Shown: positions 1-9,236, counted from the stretch's first letter. The stretch is 64,000 bases of DNA from Fluviispira vulneris (GCF_014281055.1 NZ_JACRSE010000001.1:558001-622000), one strand, 5' to 3'. Notes: generated by a model not told the origin, from the sequence alone. Numbers and translations are program-made.

Positions 1-363
1 CCACAAATGGATTCGTGTGCAAATGGTTATAAAATAGCTTCGCTTAGATGGTACTGGACTGCTCAGATGGCTTTTCATTTTAACGAACAACCCAAAATAT
101 ATAATTTTGATTTCACAAGCTCTTCATTTTACACATGGCGAGACGATCTTACTCAATTAGCTGGTTGTAAATTTATTGTGCTCGGAAGTTTAAGTCATTA
201 TAATGAAAAGAAAATTGAGCAGGTGATGAAGATAGAATATTTAGAAAACTTTTATTTGTCACCTTTTGACGATACGAAAATAGTCTTGATTAAAGGAACA
301 ATGAAAAATAAAGAAATTCTTCAAGAGGTTTATGAAAAAAGCAAAAATGAAATCAATTTTTAA
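1..363 (+). CDS. C-terminal part of a probable GT39/ArnT-like membrane glycosyltransferase (partial)
   Basis: The reading frame is open from the first base, so the gene begins upstream of the window. The visible part is a soluble tail of about 120 residues with no membrane segment. The order 'hydrophobic helix, short strand, aromatic YTW segment, then LAGCKFIVLG' resembles the C-terminal soluble domain of PMT/ArnT-type (GT39) lipid-linked sugar transferases, which use polyprenyl-phosphate sugars at the inner membrane. The catalytic and membrane parts lie outside the window, so the family call rests on overall pattern only. It ends 2 bp before the stop of a convergent gene. Confidence 0.5.
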   Translation, partial: PQMDSCANGYKIASLRWYWTAQMAFHFNEQPKIYNFDFTSSSFYTWRDDLTQLAGCKFIVLGSLSHYNEKKIEQVMKIEYLENFYLSPFDDTKIVLIKGTMKNKEILQEVYEKSKNEINF

Positions 364-364
364 C

Positions 365-769
365 TCAATTAAATGATTTTAAAATTTGCAGAACATCATG
401 CAGAGCACAGCGTACTATTTCAATTTCCCATGTGTGTCCTTTAGCGAATCTTTCTAAGTTTTCTATCCAAGCAATTATGGACCGAGTGACATCTTTGATA
501 GAATGTCCTTCTTTAATATCGAGATCATCATCGGACATATGCTCTAAATAAGACTTCCAAGATGACTTAGGTGAGTCGAGCATATTGACGAGACGATTCA
601 ATCTTTTTGTTTGATCTTGACCTTCCCAATCTCCACTGACTTGAAACGGATACCAATCGAGTTCATGGCGATGGAGCCACAAATGTGCACCGTTACTTAA
701 AGCAATTCTCCTGAAATCATCGGGCAAAGCATTTTGAAAACCGTCAGGTCTTTTCCAGATTACATGCAT
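365..769 (-). CDS. Conserved hypothetical protein, about 134 aa
   Basis: This is a small soluble protein starting MHVIWKRPDGFQNALP. I chose the ATG at 769 because GAGAGG lies about 9 bases upstream; a longer open frame reaches 862, but that extension is hydrophobic and has no ribosome site. The sequence is rich in Trp, Asp and His, and has an HLWLHRHELDWYPF segment followed by a helical second half. I recall similar short proteins in other proteobacteria, but no function is known to me. It converges with the glycosyltransferase remnant and diverges from the glutaredoxin gene, so it is probably a single-gene transcript. Confidence 0.6.
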   Translation of the reverse strand: MHVIWKRPDGFQNALPDDFRRIALSNGAHLWLHRHELDWYPFQVSGDWEGQDQTKRLNRLVNMLDSPKSSWKSYLEHMSDDDLDIKEGHSIKDVTRSIIAWIENLERFAKGHTWEIEIVRCALHDVLQILKSFN

Positions 770-960
770 GTTTTGAAACCTCTCGAGCACAAAAAAATAA
801 TTCAACACACCGCGCAGGCATGTCATAACGAGTGATAATACAAGGACATATGAAATACTCAAGTCATAACTTAGCTAAAAACACATGCACACTCAAAATA
901 GAAATACGTGACAATTCTTGAGTGTTATGTATTAATATAACCATTAAAGAGAGTCTTTTT

Positions 961-1254
961 ATGACTCTCCTCGAACTACAAGAAATAAGGGGTCTTAAAT
1001 TGCCTGTCGTTAAGATTTATACCACAACTGTTTGCCCATACTGCAATGCTGCTAAAAGTTTATTTAAAAGCTTAGGCGTAAATTACGAAGAAATCAATTT
1101 GGACAATGATCCCGATTTAAGAGCTAAGCTCTCAAAAGAAAATAATGGCTGGCGTACAGTTCCTATGATCTTTATCGGCGATAAATTTATAGGTGGTTTC
1201 GACGATACCAATAAACTTTATAAAAGTGGCGAGCTTTCTAAATTATTAAGCTAA
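961..1254 (+). CDS. grxC: Glutaredoxin (GrxC type)
   Basis: This cytoplasmic dithiol glutaredoxin reduces disulfides and glutathione mixed disulfides using glutathione. The 97-residue protein carries the CPYC active site at residues 25-28, the cis-Pro TVP motif at 66-68 and the glutathione-contact GGFDD at 78-82, as expected for a GrxC/GrxA fold. ATG 961 is preferred over an upstream in-frame start at 922 because AAAGAGAG precedes it. The N-terminus has about 12 extra residues compared with E. coli GrxC. A glutathione synthesis gene (gshA, 34.3 kb) is in the same window, consistent with a glutathione-using organism. Confidence 0.93.
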   Translation: MTLLELQEIRGLKLPVVKIYTTTVCPYCNAAKSLFKSLGVNYEEINLDNDPDLRAKLSKENNGWRTVPMIFIGDKFIGGFDDTNKLYKSGELSKLLS

Positions 1255-1293
1255 ATTAGATTTATTTAGCAGAATGTGGCTGTAGAGTATCTC

Positions 1294-1992
1294 ATGCACA
1301 TAATCTTTATTCTATTATTGGCTTTTGCATTAAATGGTTGTGTGATTGGTTTTGCCAATATGCACAACCATGTTCCAGAAGAATATGCAAAAGTTTATAT
1401 TCCAGCTGCAAATGACTTTTCTATTTACGGTGGCAATTCCTCCCGTTTGTCTTTTGCCATTCGCAGCAAATTATCTGAACGGACGGATTTCGTTTTTAGC
1501 AAACTCGAAGATGCCCGTTGGGCTTTACAAGTAAATATTCTCGATCGCATTCAAAGCATCACAGCTGTTGATTCCTGTAAAAATCCATCCACACCAAATG
1601 TGGCAAGCGGTGCTTATTCCTGTTCAAAAATTCATCCCGAAAGCCTCAATCCCACAACCAATCTCCCCTTTGACTTTAACAAGCCGACTGTTTCTCCTTC
1701 TACCGAACAGCTATCACTTGTCGTTGAAGTCAAAGCTATCGATCTCAATACCGGCAATATAATGTGGGCAAAACGCTACTCTGCCAGTAATATCTCACCA
1801 GCTGTTTTTAACGAAATTGGTGATACTGATGGTAGAACCTTAAATTATATGCAGCAGTCACCTGACTTACATGCCCTTCGGTATCAGGAGGCCGTTGACA
1901 ATGCTGTAAAAGCCTTTTCCAACGCTATTGCCAATGATGTGCAAGAAACTATCTTCAAATCTATGCAACAAAAAAACACAATTTCAAATTAA
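1294..1992 (+). CDS. LptE-like LPS-assembly lipoprotein
   Basis: The N-terminus is a lipoprotein signal peptide ending in the lipobox LNGC, with Cys16 as the acylation site when counted from ATG 1294; a GTG at 1276 is an alternative start. After the Cys comes the LptE-type arrangement: a YIPAANDFSIYGG strand, a helix of the form 'RLSFAIRSKLSER', and a strand pair ending in 'ARWALQVNILDRI'. LptE plugs LptD and helps insert lipopolysaccharide into the outer membrane. Identity between LptE proteins is low, so the call is by architecture. The C-terminal half is longer than usual, with a Ser/Pro-rich insert near residues 90-140. It lies upstream of transketolase in the same direction. Confidence 0.65.
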   Translation: MHIIFILLLAFALNGCVIGFANMHNHVPEEYAKVYIPAANDFSIYGGNSSRLSFAIRSKLSERTDFVFSKLEDARWALQVNILDRIQSITAVDSCKNPSTPNVASGAYSCSKIHPESLNPTTNLPFDFNKPTVSPSTEQLSLVVEVKAIDLNTGNIMWAKRYSASNISPAVFNEIGDTDGRTLNYMQQSPDLHALRYQEAVDNAVKAFSNAIANDVQETIFKSMQQKNTISN

Positions 1993-2112
1993 ATTTCCTA
2001 CAGTTTATAAGCTTTTTGTGAAAAAAATGCGGCGAAATGTTGAAATATAAGCTTAGTAAATGTAGGTTTGGGGCGTTTTAAGAATCACCACCTCAAGCGG
2101 GAGACGGCGCCT

Positions 2113-4212
2113 ATGTTTACTCAGTTTGTTTCAGAGCACAAAAATGACTTAGAAAATACTGCACTCGCAGTTAGACTTCTCGGCATGGATGCCGTTTTAA
2201 AAGCAAAATCCGGGCACGTTGGTTTGCCTTTAGGTGGAGCTGAGTTAGGAACTTTTCTTTATTTTGCTGTGATGAATCACAGTGCTAAACAGCCGCAATG
2301 GATCGATCGCGATCGTTTTGTCTTATCTGCAGGTCATGGCAGCATGCTTCAGTATGCACTTTTGCATCTTGCTCAGTACGATCTTAGCAAAGAAGACTTA
2401 ATGAATTTTCGTCAATTAGGTAGCAAAACCCCAGGCCATCCCGAATACGGCCATACCGCAGGCGTTGAGTGCACAACAGGACCTTTGGGGCAAGGGATCT
2501 CAAACGCTGTGGGAATGGCACTCGCTGAACGGATGCTCGCAGCACGTTTTAATGATTCAAATCATTCAGTTATAGATCACAAAACATACGTTATCGCGGG
2601 TGATGGCTGCTTGATGGAAGGTGTGAGTGCAGAAGCGTGCAGCCTTGCGGGTCATTTAAAACTCAACCGTCTGATCGTCCTTTATGACGCAAATAATATT
2701 ACAATTGATGGCACAATCGATATTGCATTTAGCGAAAATGTTGGCAAACGATACGAAGCGTATGGTTGGAATATTCTCGAAGCAGACGGCAACGATTTTG
2801 TTTCACTTGCAAAAGCTATGGACAAAGCTCATCACTTTGCTTCCATGCCAAACGGCGAATCGGGTCCAACCTTAATCATCTGCAAAGGAATCCCCGGTAA
2901 AGGCTCACCGAAGTGGGAAGGCAAACCTAAAATTCATGGTAACCCTATGAGTGCGGAAGATGTTATCGATGCCAAAAAGCATTTGGGAGTAACTCACACC
3001 GAACCTTTTTATGTGCCCAATGCCTGTTTAGAATCAGCCTATAAATTAGCAAACATCCGTGGACAAAAAGCAAAAAAATGGTCTGAACTCTTCGATGGAG
3101 TTAAAATCCACTGGGAAAAAACACAACCAGAAAAAGCTAAACTATGGCAGAACCTTTTTGAAAGTGAAACTTACAATGAAATGCGCAAAGAAAGTTTTGC
3201 TCAAGCCAAGGGCAAAATGGCAACGCGCACAGCGAGCGGCAAGGCTCTTATTGAACTTGCGCAGGAAAATCCTGGGTTAGTGGGTGGTTCAGCCGATCTT
3301 GCTGGTAGCAACTTGACCACTTTACCAAATTCCACATTTATCAATGCAAAAGATTTCTCGGGGCGCAATATCCATTTTGGAGTGCGTGAGCACGGAATGG
3401 CTGCTATTTGTAATGGAATCACGTTACATGGTGGCTTGCGTGCTTATTGTGCAACTTTTGCAGTTTTTTCAGACTATATGCGCCCTGCTATTCGCCTTGC
3501 AGCACTTATGAAAATTCCTACTTTATTTATCTTGACGCATGACAGTTATGCAGTCGGAGAAGATGGCCCCACCCATCAGCCAATCGAACATGCAGCAGCT
3601 TTACGTGCTATTCCAGAACTCAATGTTTATCGCCCTGCGGATATCCTTGAAACTTATGCTGCTTGGGAAAGTGCTGTGCTCTGTGAAAACAAGCCTTCGG
3701 CTTTACTTCTAACACGCCAAGACCTTGAAGACCTCGATACTCTTCTACCTGCACAAAGAAGCAAAGAAGTCGTTAAAGAGGGGTTGAGCAAAGGGGCATA
3801 CTTATTGAAGGAATTCTCAGTAGAAGAAAATTCACAAAAAATTGTTTTAATCGCTTCGGGATCTGAAGTTTCAATAGCTTTAACTGCAAGTCAATTGCTA
3901 GAAAGTAAAGCAGTTGAAAACACTGCGGGCGAGAAAGTAAAACTGTCCGTCAGAGTTGTCAGTTCTCAATGTCCACAGGTTTTAGTTGAAAATCCTCTGA
4001 CATTAAATAAACTTGTTCCTAAAGAAATTCCGATTTACGCAATTGAAGCAGGCTCTCCACAAAGTTGGGGAGAGATTGTCGGGAGAAATGGTGCTATTTT
4101 CAGTTTGAAAACGTTCGGCAGCTCAGCACCTGCGTCTGTATTAGCAAAGCATTTTGGTTTTACACCTGAAGCATTTTGTTCCTTTGTACTCAATCAATTA
4201 AATTTAAGGTAA
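2113..4212 (+). CDS. tkt: Transketolase
   Basis: This thiamine-diphosphate enzyme of the non-oxidative pentose phosphate pathway transfers two-carbon units between ketose and aldose phosphates. The 699-residue protein has the substrate loop KTPGHPEYGHT near residues 105-115, the ThDP/Mg motif beginning GDG at 163-165, and the central pyrimidine-binding domain with the HFGVREHGM and DSYAVGEDGPTHQPIEH signatures. The ATG at 2113 follows GGGAGA; an open frame reaches 2068 (TTG), but that extension has no ribosome site. The PAP2 gene begins 3 bp after its stop, suggesting cotranscription. Confidence 0.96.
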   Translation: MFTQFVSEHKNDLENTALAVRLLGMDAVLKAKSGHVGLPLGGAELGTFLYFAVMNHSAKQPQWIDRDRFVLSAGHGSMLQYALLHLAQYDLSKEDLMNFRQLGSKTPGHPEYGHTAGVECTTGPLGQGISNAVGMALAERMLAARFNDSNHSVIDHKTYVIAGDGCLMEGVSAEACSLAGHLKLNRLIVLYDANNITIDGTIDIAFSENVGKRYEAYGWNILEADGNDFVSLAKAMDKAHHFASMPNGESGPTLIICKGIPGKGSPKWEGKPKIHGNPMSAEDVIDAKKHLGVTHTEPFYVPNACLESAYKLANIRGQKAKKWSELFDGVKIHWEKTQPEKAKLWQNLFESETYNEMRKESFAQAKGKMATRTASGKALIELAQENPGLVGGSADLAGSNLTTLPNSTFINAKDFSGRNIHFGVREHGMAAICNGITLHGGLRAYCATFAVFSDYMRPAIRLAALMKIPTLFILTHDSYAVGEDGPTHQPIEHAAALRAIPELNVYRPADILETYAAWESAVLCENKPSALLLTRQDLEDLDTLLPAQRSKEVVKEGLSKGAYLLKEFSVEENSQKIVLIASGSEVSIALTASQLLESKAVENTAGEKVKLSVRVVSSQCPQVLVENPLTLNKLVPKEIPIYAIEAGSPQSWGEIVGRNGAIFSLKTFGSSAPASVLAKHFGFTPEAFCSFVLNQLNLR

Positions 4213-4215
4213 GCT

Positions 4216-4773
4216 ATGTCTCCACTTGTTAAACGTTCGAAAAGGATTATTGAAAAGTCCACTCCACACAACACAAACTTGACATTTTTTGTGTGTCTTG
4301 GCCTTGTCATGCTGATAAATGTTTTTCTCAATTACAGAGAACCATTTGATACTTGGATAGAAATCGTCGGCACTGTTTTTCAAATTGCCATTCCTATGTA
4401 CGCAATTGTGCCTGTCCTATGGAAAAAGGATAAGGATGGTGCTGTGCAGATGATTAAAATCCTTATTTTTGTAATTGGAATCACCTGGGCATTTAAATTA
4501 GGCTTAAGCAATCTTGTCGGAATTGATGACCTACGTCCGCGCGGCGGGCACATGAGTTTTCCAAGTGGACATACGGCAGGCGCTTTTTCGGGTGCCGTAT
4601 TTTTAGCAATTCGCTATGGAATTAAGTATGCTGTTATAGCTGTACCCCTTGCAGCTTTTGTTGGTTTTAGCCGAATATATTCTTTTGCTCACTGGCCTCA
4701 TGATGTGTTTGCAGCAGTCATACTGTGTTGCGTGGGTGGTTTGCTTCTTGTGAGACCGTACAAAAAGAAATAA
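4216..4773 (+). CDS. PAP2-family membrane phosphatase
   Basis: This 185-residue membrane phosphatase has the three PAP2 catalytic motifs: 'K...DDLRPRGG' (motif 1), 'SFPSGHTAGAFSG' (motif 2, with the SGH triad) and 'SRIYSFAHWPHDV' (motif 3, with Arg, His and Asp). Hydrophobic segments at about residues 22-40, 50-68, 80-98, 118-140 and 155-178 place the active site at the membrane surface. Family members dephosphorylate undecaprenyl pyrophosphate, phosphatidate or lipid A; the substrate cannot be told from sequence. The start is ATG 4216 with AAGG just upstream, 3 bp after the tkt stop. An intrinsic terminator follows at 4828. Confidence 0.88.
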   Translation: MSPLVKRSKRIIEKSTPHNTNLTFFVCLGLVMLINVFLNYREPFDTWIEIVGTVFQIAIPMYAIVPVLWKKDKDGAVQMIKILIFVIGITWAFKLGLSNLVGIDDLRPRGGHMSFPSGHTAGAFSGAVFLAIRYGIKYAVIAVPLAAFVGFSRIYSFAHWPHDVFAAVILCCVGGLLLVRPYKKK

Positions 4774-4827
4774 ATAATTGTAGGTAAAATCTTACAAAAA
4801 AGGATAAACTGCTCTGAGTGAAATTGC

Positions 4828-4855
4828 AAAAAAGGGATAAATAAGTCCCTTTTTT
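4828..4855 (+). terminator. Intrinsic terminator after tkt-PAP2
   Basis: A perfect 10-bp inverted repeat (AAAAAAGGGA / TCCCTTTTTT) with an 8-base loop, where the right arm itself supplies the T-run. It lies 55 bp past the PAP2 stop and 35 bp before the next gene. Confidence 0.85.
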
Positions 4856-4889
4856 AATATAATGTGATTAGAACTGTTAGGAAACAAGG

Positions 4890-5747
4890 ATGTTACCTCA
4901 GACTCTTCAAAATATTTATCATGCACATCAAATATTGATAATAAAGTTTGCTTTCGGTTCTTTTATCACAATTATTTTTTATGCTTTATTTTTCTTTAAA
5001 GGTACGCTTAAACGCATAAAGATTCTTTTATTATTTGCTAATTTTTATCTTATCTTTGTATACTTAATCTATCAGAAAAATGAATTGTATTTTATTAAAT
5101 ACTCTCTTTTTTTATTTTGCCTATGGCTTTTCCAATACTCTCTCTCTTGGCTCAAACAAAATATTGAATTTTTTTTACTAAATATAAAATCTATATTTTC
5201 ATGGAATAAAAACAAAGAAAAATATTCTCAAACCTCAATGACTCCAACACAACAAGCATTATTAAATACATCTTCTTCAACACTCCCTTTGCCTCAAACA
5301 AAATTAAATTCTTCTTTTGGCTCACCACAGATATTGACTTCATTTGGATTGAAAGTTCGGAGTAAAAGTGAAGTTTTTATTGCAGAAAAGCTTTTTGAAC
5401 ACAAAATTGATTTTAGGTATGAGATCCCTTTGTCCGCCGAAGGAAAAACTTATTTCCCTGACTTTACTATTTACATCGGTAAGAAAGTTTTTTATTGGGA
5501 GCATTTTGGCATGTTAAGCAACGAAGACTATCTGCAAAAAACAAAAAATAAAATCATTTGGTATGATAAAAATTTTCCAAAAAAATTAATTATGACTGAA
5601 GAGTGTAACGATCTTCTGCCTGTTATATGTGTAGAAATTAACAAACTCAAACGCATTAAGCAGCGGTGGCAGCCACTTCATCTTCTTCAAACTCTGAAGT
5701 CGTCCCGTGGGTCAAAGGAATATGCATCTCGAACTCGCCCGATTTAA
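4890..5747 (+). CDS. Membrane-anchored PD-(D/E)XK nuclease-like protein
   Basis: The 285-residue protein has three hydrophobic segments at about residues 13-36, 44-61 and 69-87, a polar linker rich in Ser, Thr and Gln (110-150), and a C-terminal domain with RSKSE (157-161), YEIPLSAEGKTYFPDFTI (Glu178, PDF at 190-192) and YWEHFG (202-207). That order matches restriction-like PD-(D/E)XK nuclease folds, in which the Glu, Asp and Glu residues bind metal; here the usual final Lys position reads His. Tethering such a domain to the membrane is unusual. AGGA precedes ATG 4890. Its last 92 bp overlap the 3' end of the convergent sulfite-reductase-like gene. Function unknown. Confidence 0.65.
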   Translation: MLPQTLQNIYHAHQILIIKFAFGSFITIIFYALFFFKGTLKRIKILLLFANFYLIFVYLIYQKNELYFIKYSLFLFCLWLFQYSLSWLKQNIEFFLLNIKSIFSWNKNKEKYSQTSMTPTQQALLNTSSSTLPLPQTKLNSSFGSPQILTSFGLKVRSKSEVFIAEKLFEHKIDFRYEIPLSAEGKTYFPDFTIYIGKKVFYWEHFGMLSNEDYLQKTKNKIIWYDKNFPKKLIMTEECNDLLPVICVEINKLKRIKQRWQPLHLLQTLKSSRGSKEYASRTRPI

Positions 5748-7386
5748 CACAGAGTTTTCCATCTATAGTTTCAATAACAAAATTTTCATCTTCAATTTCC
5801 ATCTCGATAATACGTCCTTCTTCGAAAGACTTAAATGGAACCATAAAGTCTGAACCATCACCAAGAGTGATCGATAAATGTGCCCCGCGAATTTGAATTC
5901 GAGTCTTGCGGCTGTTCCGCAAAGTCGTCTCAGGCAATGGACCACCATCTAAACCAGCCTCACCCATGTCCTCACCACCAGCCGCAGGCGCTTCAGAACC
6001 ACTGGCAGGACTTTCAGATTCTTCCATCCCATGGTCTATCGGTTCGGGAGCTGGAACAGGGGCGGCATCGCCTTCAGCAGTGTCATCGACAATTTCAAGT
6101 TCTTTCATTTCAGTAGGAGCACTGGCTCCTTCTGCAGAGGCCTCCGCTGGTGGAGCATCACCATCAGTCGCCGCTTCACCTTCTTCTGCTGCTTCTACAG
6201 GTGCTTCACCTTCTTCTGCTGCTTCTACAGGTGCTTCACCTTCTGCTGCTGCTTCTACAGGTGCTTCTCCTTCTTTCATTTCCGCTTCTCCTTCTGCAGG
6301 AGCTTCCATAGGCGCTTCGGCTGGAGCTTCGCCTGCCATTTCGACAGGGGCTGCAGCATCTGCTATGGGAGCTTCTTCTCCTGGAACATCTGCGGGGGGA
6401 TTATCTGCTCCTTCCGCTGGCATTTCGGCTGCAGATGCTTCCTCTTCTGCAGGTGCCGCTTCGACGGGTGGAGCCTCCGCTCCTTCCGCCGGCATTTCTG
6501 TAGGAACTTCTGCCGCGGGAGCTTCGCCTTCGACAGGTGGGGCATCGGATGGAGCCGCTTCTGCTGGTGTTGCATCCATTGGAGCATCTTCAACAGGAGG
6601 GGCTTCTGCACCTTCTGCTGGCATATCAGCTACTGGGGCTTCACTTTCTGCAGGTGCTGCTTCAACAGGAAGAGCTACTGCACTCTCTGCTGGCATTTCG
6701 CTATCGCTTGCGGACGCTTCGGTCCCTCCTTCAACATGCTTCATGAGAACACTGGCAAAAGCTTCCATCCCTATTCTTGCTAGTACATCGACTATTTTTT
6801 CTTCATCTTGTTTGTTTTTTGAATAAACATCTAAAATATCGGCGATGGCCAATCCAATTTTTTTACGGGGGACTTTCTCAACGGCCAGTTGAGCAACTTG
6901 GGGTGGTTCGCAAGCTCGTCCTCCTATATATATTTTATACCCATCTTTATCACCCACGATATGAACCTCATCGGTTGCAGATGCCACACACGCTGTTGCA
7001 CACCCGTTCATGCCAATATTTAAAGTCGAAAAAGTGGATTTAAACTTTTCGTTCAAAAATGGTGAAATCTCAATAGCGTCGCCGAGAGCATCCTGTTCAC
7101 ATTTTGGACAAAGCTCACCAAGGCAAGCTTTGGGAGAGAGGGTAGAAAAACTTCGATAATGTTTGACTAAAATTCCAGATTTAGAAAGACGAGCTTGAAT
7201 GTCAGCGACTTTTTCTTTTGGTACGGTAAAACCAATGCGTTGGTCTTCTGTGACTTTTAAAAAAGCCGATACATCTTCGGCAACTTCGCAGATAAGGCGC
7301 AATTGCCCGCCATTGTAAACCCCTCCAGCAGCTTCAGCAAGGACAAATAAATTTCCATTTTTAAGTTCAAATTGCTCAGAAGCCAC
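5656..7386 (-). CDS. Sulfite/nitrite-reductase-like domain fused to a long Ala/Pro/Glu-rich region
   Basis: The N-terminal ~220 residues look like one half of a nitrite/sulfite reductase: a ferredoxin-like half domain ending in QRIGFTVPKEKV, then ACLGELCPKC and MNGCATACVASATDEVHIVG, which correspond to the paired-Cys motifs that hold 4Fe-4S and siroheme. About 230 residues of Ala/Pro/Glu-rich low complexity follow, including near-identical tandem copies of APVEAAEEGE. A compact C-terminal domain of about 80 residues (RIQIRGAHLSITLGDG...) is unassigned. The frame is open to 7629, but that would run into the divergent khpA gene; GTG 7386, preceded by TTTGGGGGA, leaves room for a promoter. This start is uncertain. 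Redox function is not demonstrated. Confidence 0.7.
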   Translation of the reverse strand: MASEQFELKNGNLFVLAEAAGGVYNGGQLRLICEVAEDVSAFLKVTEDQRIGFTVPKEKVADIQARLSKSGILVKHYRSFSTLSPKACLGELCPKCEQDALGDAIEISPFLNEKFKSTFSTLNIGMNGCATACVASATDEVHIVGDKDGYKIYIGGRACEPPQVAQLAVEKVPRKKIGLAIADILDVYSKNKQDEEKIVDVLARIGMEAFASVLMKHVEGGTEASASDSEMPAESAVALPVEAAPAESEAPVADMPAEGAEAPPVEDAPMDATPAEAAPSDAPPVEGEAPAAEVPTEMPAEGAEAPPVEAAPAEEEASAAEMPAEGADNPPADVPGEEAPIADAAAPVEMAGEAPAEAPMEAPAEGEAEMKEGEAPVEAAAEGEAPVEAAEEGEAPVEAAEEGEAATDGDAPPAEASAEGASAPTEMKELEIVDDTAEGDAAPVPAPEPIDHGMEESESPASGSEAPAAGGEDMGEAGLDGGPLPETTLRNSRKTRIQIRGAHLSITLGDGSDFMVPFKSFEEGRIIEMEIEDENFVIETIDGKLCVKSGEFEMHIPLTHGTTSEFEEDEVAATAA

Positions 7387-7571
7387 TGTTTTCCCCCAAA
7401 CTACGTCACTCTTGGGTATCGTAAGGCTTGCAGGAGAACTTGAGACGGCATAGATTGCTTGAAATATAATTTTTTTTTGGTTACTAAAGCATCGAACGCC
7501 AGAAACCGAGTCAATACTTTGTGGTATTTTTGCTCTTGTGGAACTTGTTAATACTGGGAAGGGAGTTGTCC

Positions 7572-7829
7572 ATGTCCATTGCCGCAGCGGCCTCCATGCG
7601 TGAATTAATTGAATACGTTGCCAAATCACTTGTAGACAATGCAGAAAAAGTCGAAATAAACGAAATCAACGGCGCTCAGACAAATGTAATCGAACTCAAA
7701 GTAGCAAAAGAAGATGTTGGAAAAATAATTGGTAAAAGTGGGCGAACTGCCGACGCCATCCGTACGATCTTAAATTGCGGTGCAGCCAAAATGAATAAAC
7801 GATATATTCTCCATATCATTGACGAATAG
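7572..7829 (+). CDS. khpA: KhpA-like KH-domain RNA-binding protein
   Basis: The 85-residue protein consists of one KH domain. GKIIGKSG (residues 50-57) is the RNA-binding GXXG loop, and the N-terminal MRELIEYVAKSLVDN helix is typical of KhpA/YlqC. KhpA usually works with KhpB as a general RNA chaperone affecting division and small RNAs. In many genomes khpA sits between rpsP and rimM; here it stands alone, divergent from the sulfite-reductase-like gene and followed by a lipoprotein gene. ATG 7572 follows GGGAAGGGAG at good spacing, so the longer frame from 7521 is rejected. Confidence 0.9.
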   Translation: MSIAAAASMRELIEYVAKSLVDNAEKVEINEINGAQTNVIELKVAKEDVGKIIGKSGRTADAIRTILNCGAAKMNKRYILHIIDE

Positions 7830-7931
7830 AATTTAATTACCAACCAACATTTTCTTGTCAGATAAATCTTTCCCATCTTAATATTTATATTTAAAAATCG
7901 AAATTAAATTCAAATAAAGAATGGGAAACCT

Positions 7932-9128
7932 ATGTGTAGTTACTTTAAAATATTATTTGTTTTTCTCTACTCGGTATTAATCGCAAGCTGTGGCGATTTA
8001 AAACAACATAATTTAGGTATTAAATTGCGGAGCCCTGCTCTACCTAAATTTCAAAGCAACGGTATCACCTACACTTCTTTTTCGCCAATTCATATTCCCG
8101 TTTCCATCACAAGCAATGCAGGCTTTTCATACACAGGCGCATTAAAAGCAGGAGCGAATACCATCTCACTCCCGGTGGCAACTGCTCTCACAGTGCAAAT
8201 TGGTTATTTGGCATACGGTTTAACTGCTGGGCAAACGCTTGCACAGCAGTGTTCACAAAATAACAATGGTCCGAATGCTGTTTTATATACAGAATACACA
8301 ACTTCATTTACCATTGATGAGGCATCCAGTTCAGTCAATATTAACTTCCCAAATCCTTTTACGGTGGTGAATTTCGATCATTTTGGTTTTAAAGTTAAAA
8401 CCTCATCGGGCTCGCCCGCAGCCAATGCCGTTGCCTACTTTGAAGATGTTATAAGTAAAAGTTCCATTGTCGACCCATGTAAAAACACACCGCTTTTTGA
8501 AAATATAGACTCGGGTGGAAGGTTGCCTATAGATATTCCGATTTACAGCAGCACAAGTCAGTTCCGTATTCGTATTGTTGCAGCGGATGGAACAACTCAA
8601 GTTTTTACCCCTACACTTCCAAAAGGTGCGGCGAATGCTCAATTTTATTTTATGCAGTTTGGTTCGGGGGCAGTGACAGCCATGAATGAAAGTACAGATA
8701 GTTTTTTAGATGATGGATATCCCATTGCCTATCGGCGTGATTCTATGAATCGCAATCCACGTTATGCCGACATCAACACTTATACTTTTTATCCTCCTGA
8801 TATTTCCACTGGAATGACAAGTTTTTATCCAGCGAACCAGACTTCGGGGAGCAATCGTTCCTATGTGGTCAAGTGCCAAATAACTTTAGACACTTCAGGA
8901 AGTCACGGAGCTGTTGTTGTTCCTTATCAGACCTGTCCATTAAATATTCCAAATATTTATACCTATTTTACACAACTCACGACTGGAACTTATTATTTCC
9001 TTGATGCATATCTTATGGACAGCGAAAACTTTTTGGCTTCGAATACTTCATCTTCGAATCCTTACACTCCTATTCTCAGTTCAAGCCCATTTCCGCATAG
9101 TTTTCGCACCCCAGGTTCTCCGCCATAG
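7932..9128 (+). CDS. Secreted lipoprotein of unknown function
   Basis: The protein starts with a signal peptide and lipobox (LIASCG, Cys near residue 22), so it is probably membrane-anchored outside the cytoplasm. The ~375-residue mature part is rich in Ser, Thr, Asn, Tyr and short beta-strand patterns such as 'SSVNINFPNPFTVVNFDHFGF', suggesting a beta-sandwich protein. No catalytic motif is visible and I do not recognise a family. It starts about 100 bp after khpA. Confidence 0.75.
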   Translation: MCSYFKILFVFLYSVLIASCGDLKQHNLGIKLRSPALPKFQSNGITYTSFSPIHIPVSITSNAGFSYTGALKAGANTISLPVATALTVQIGYLAYGLTAGQTLAQQCSQNNNGPNAVLYTEYTTSFTIDEASSSVNINFPNPFTVVNFDHFGFKVKTSSGSPAANAVAYFEDVISKSSIVDPCKNTPLFENIDSGGRLPIDIPIYSSTSQFRIRIVAADGTTQVFTPTLPKGAANAQFYFMQFGSGAVTAMNESTDSFLDDGYPIAYRRDSMNRNPRYADINTYTFYPPDISTGMTSFYPANQTSGSNRSYVVKCQITLDTSGSHGAVVVPYQTCPLNIPNIYTYFTQLTTGTYYFLDAYLMDSENFLASNTSSSNPYTPILSSSPFPHSFRTPGSPP

Positions 9129-9236
9129 AAGTTGTGTTTGTTTTTTGCGTATTTTTTTGTTTTGCAAATCACAATTACGCTTAAACGATATGACAATATA
9201 TAGGAATTATGCTTTCACGAGGAAAAAATGGATCAA

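Noticed and set aside
5906-6826. Long plus-strand open frame rich in Ser, Ala and Gly
   Set aside because: It is the antisense mirror of the repetitive Ala/Pro/Glu tail of the minus-strand gene; repeats keep the opposite frame open, and there is no ribosome site or domain.
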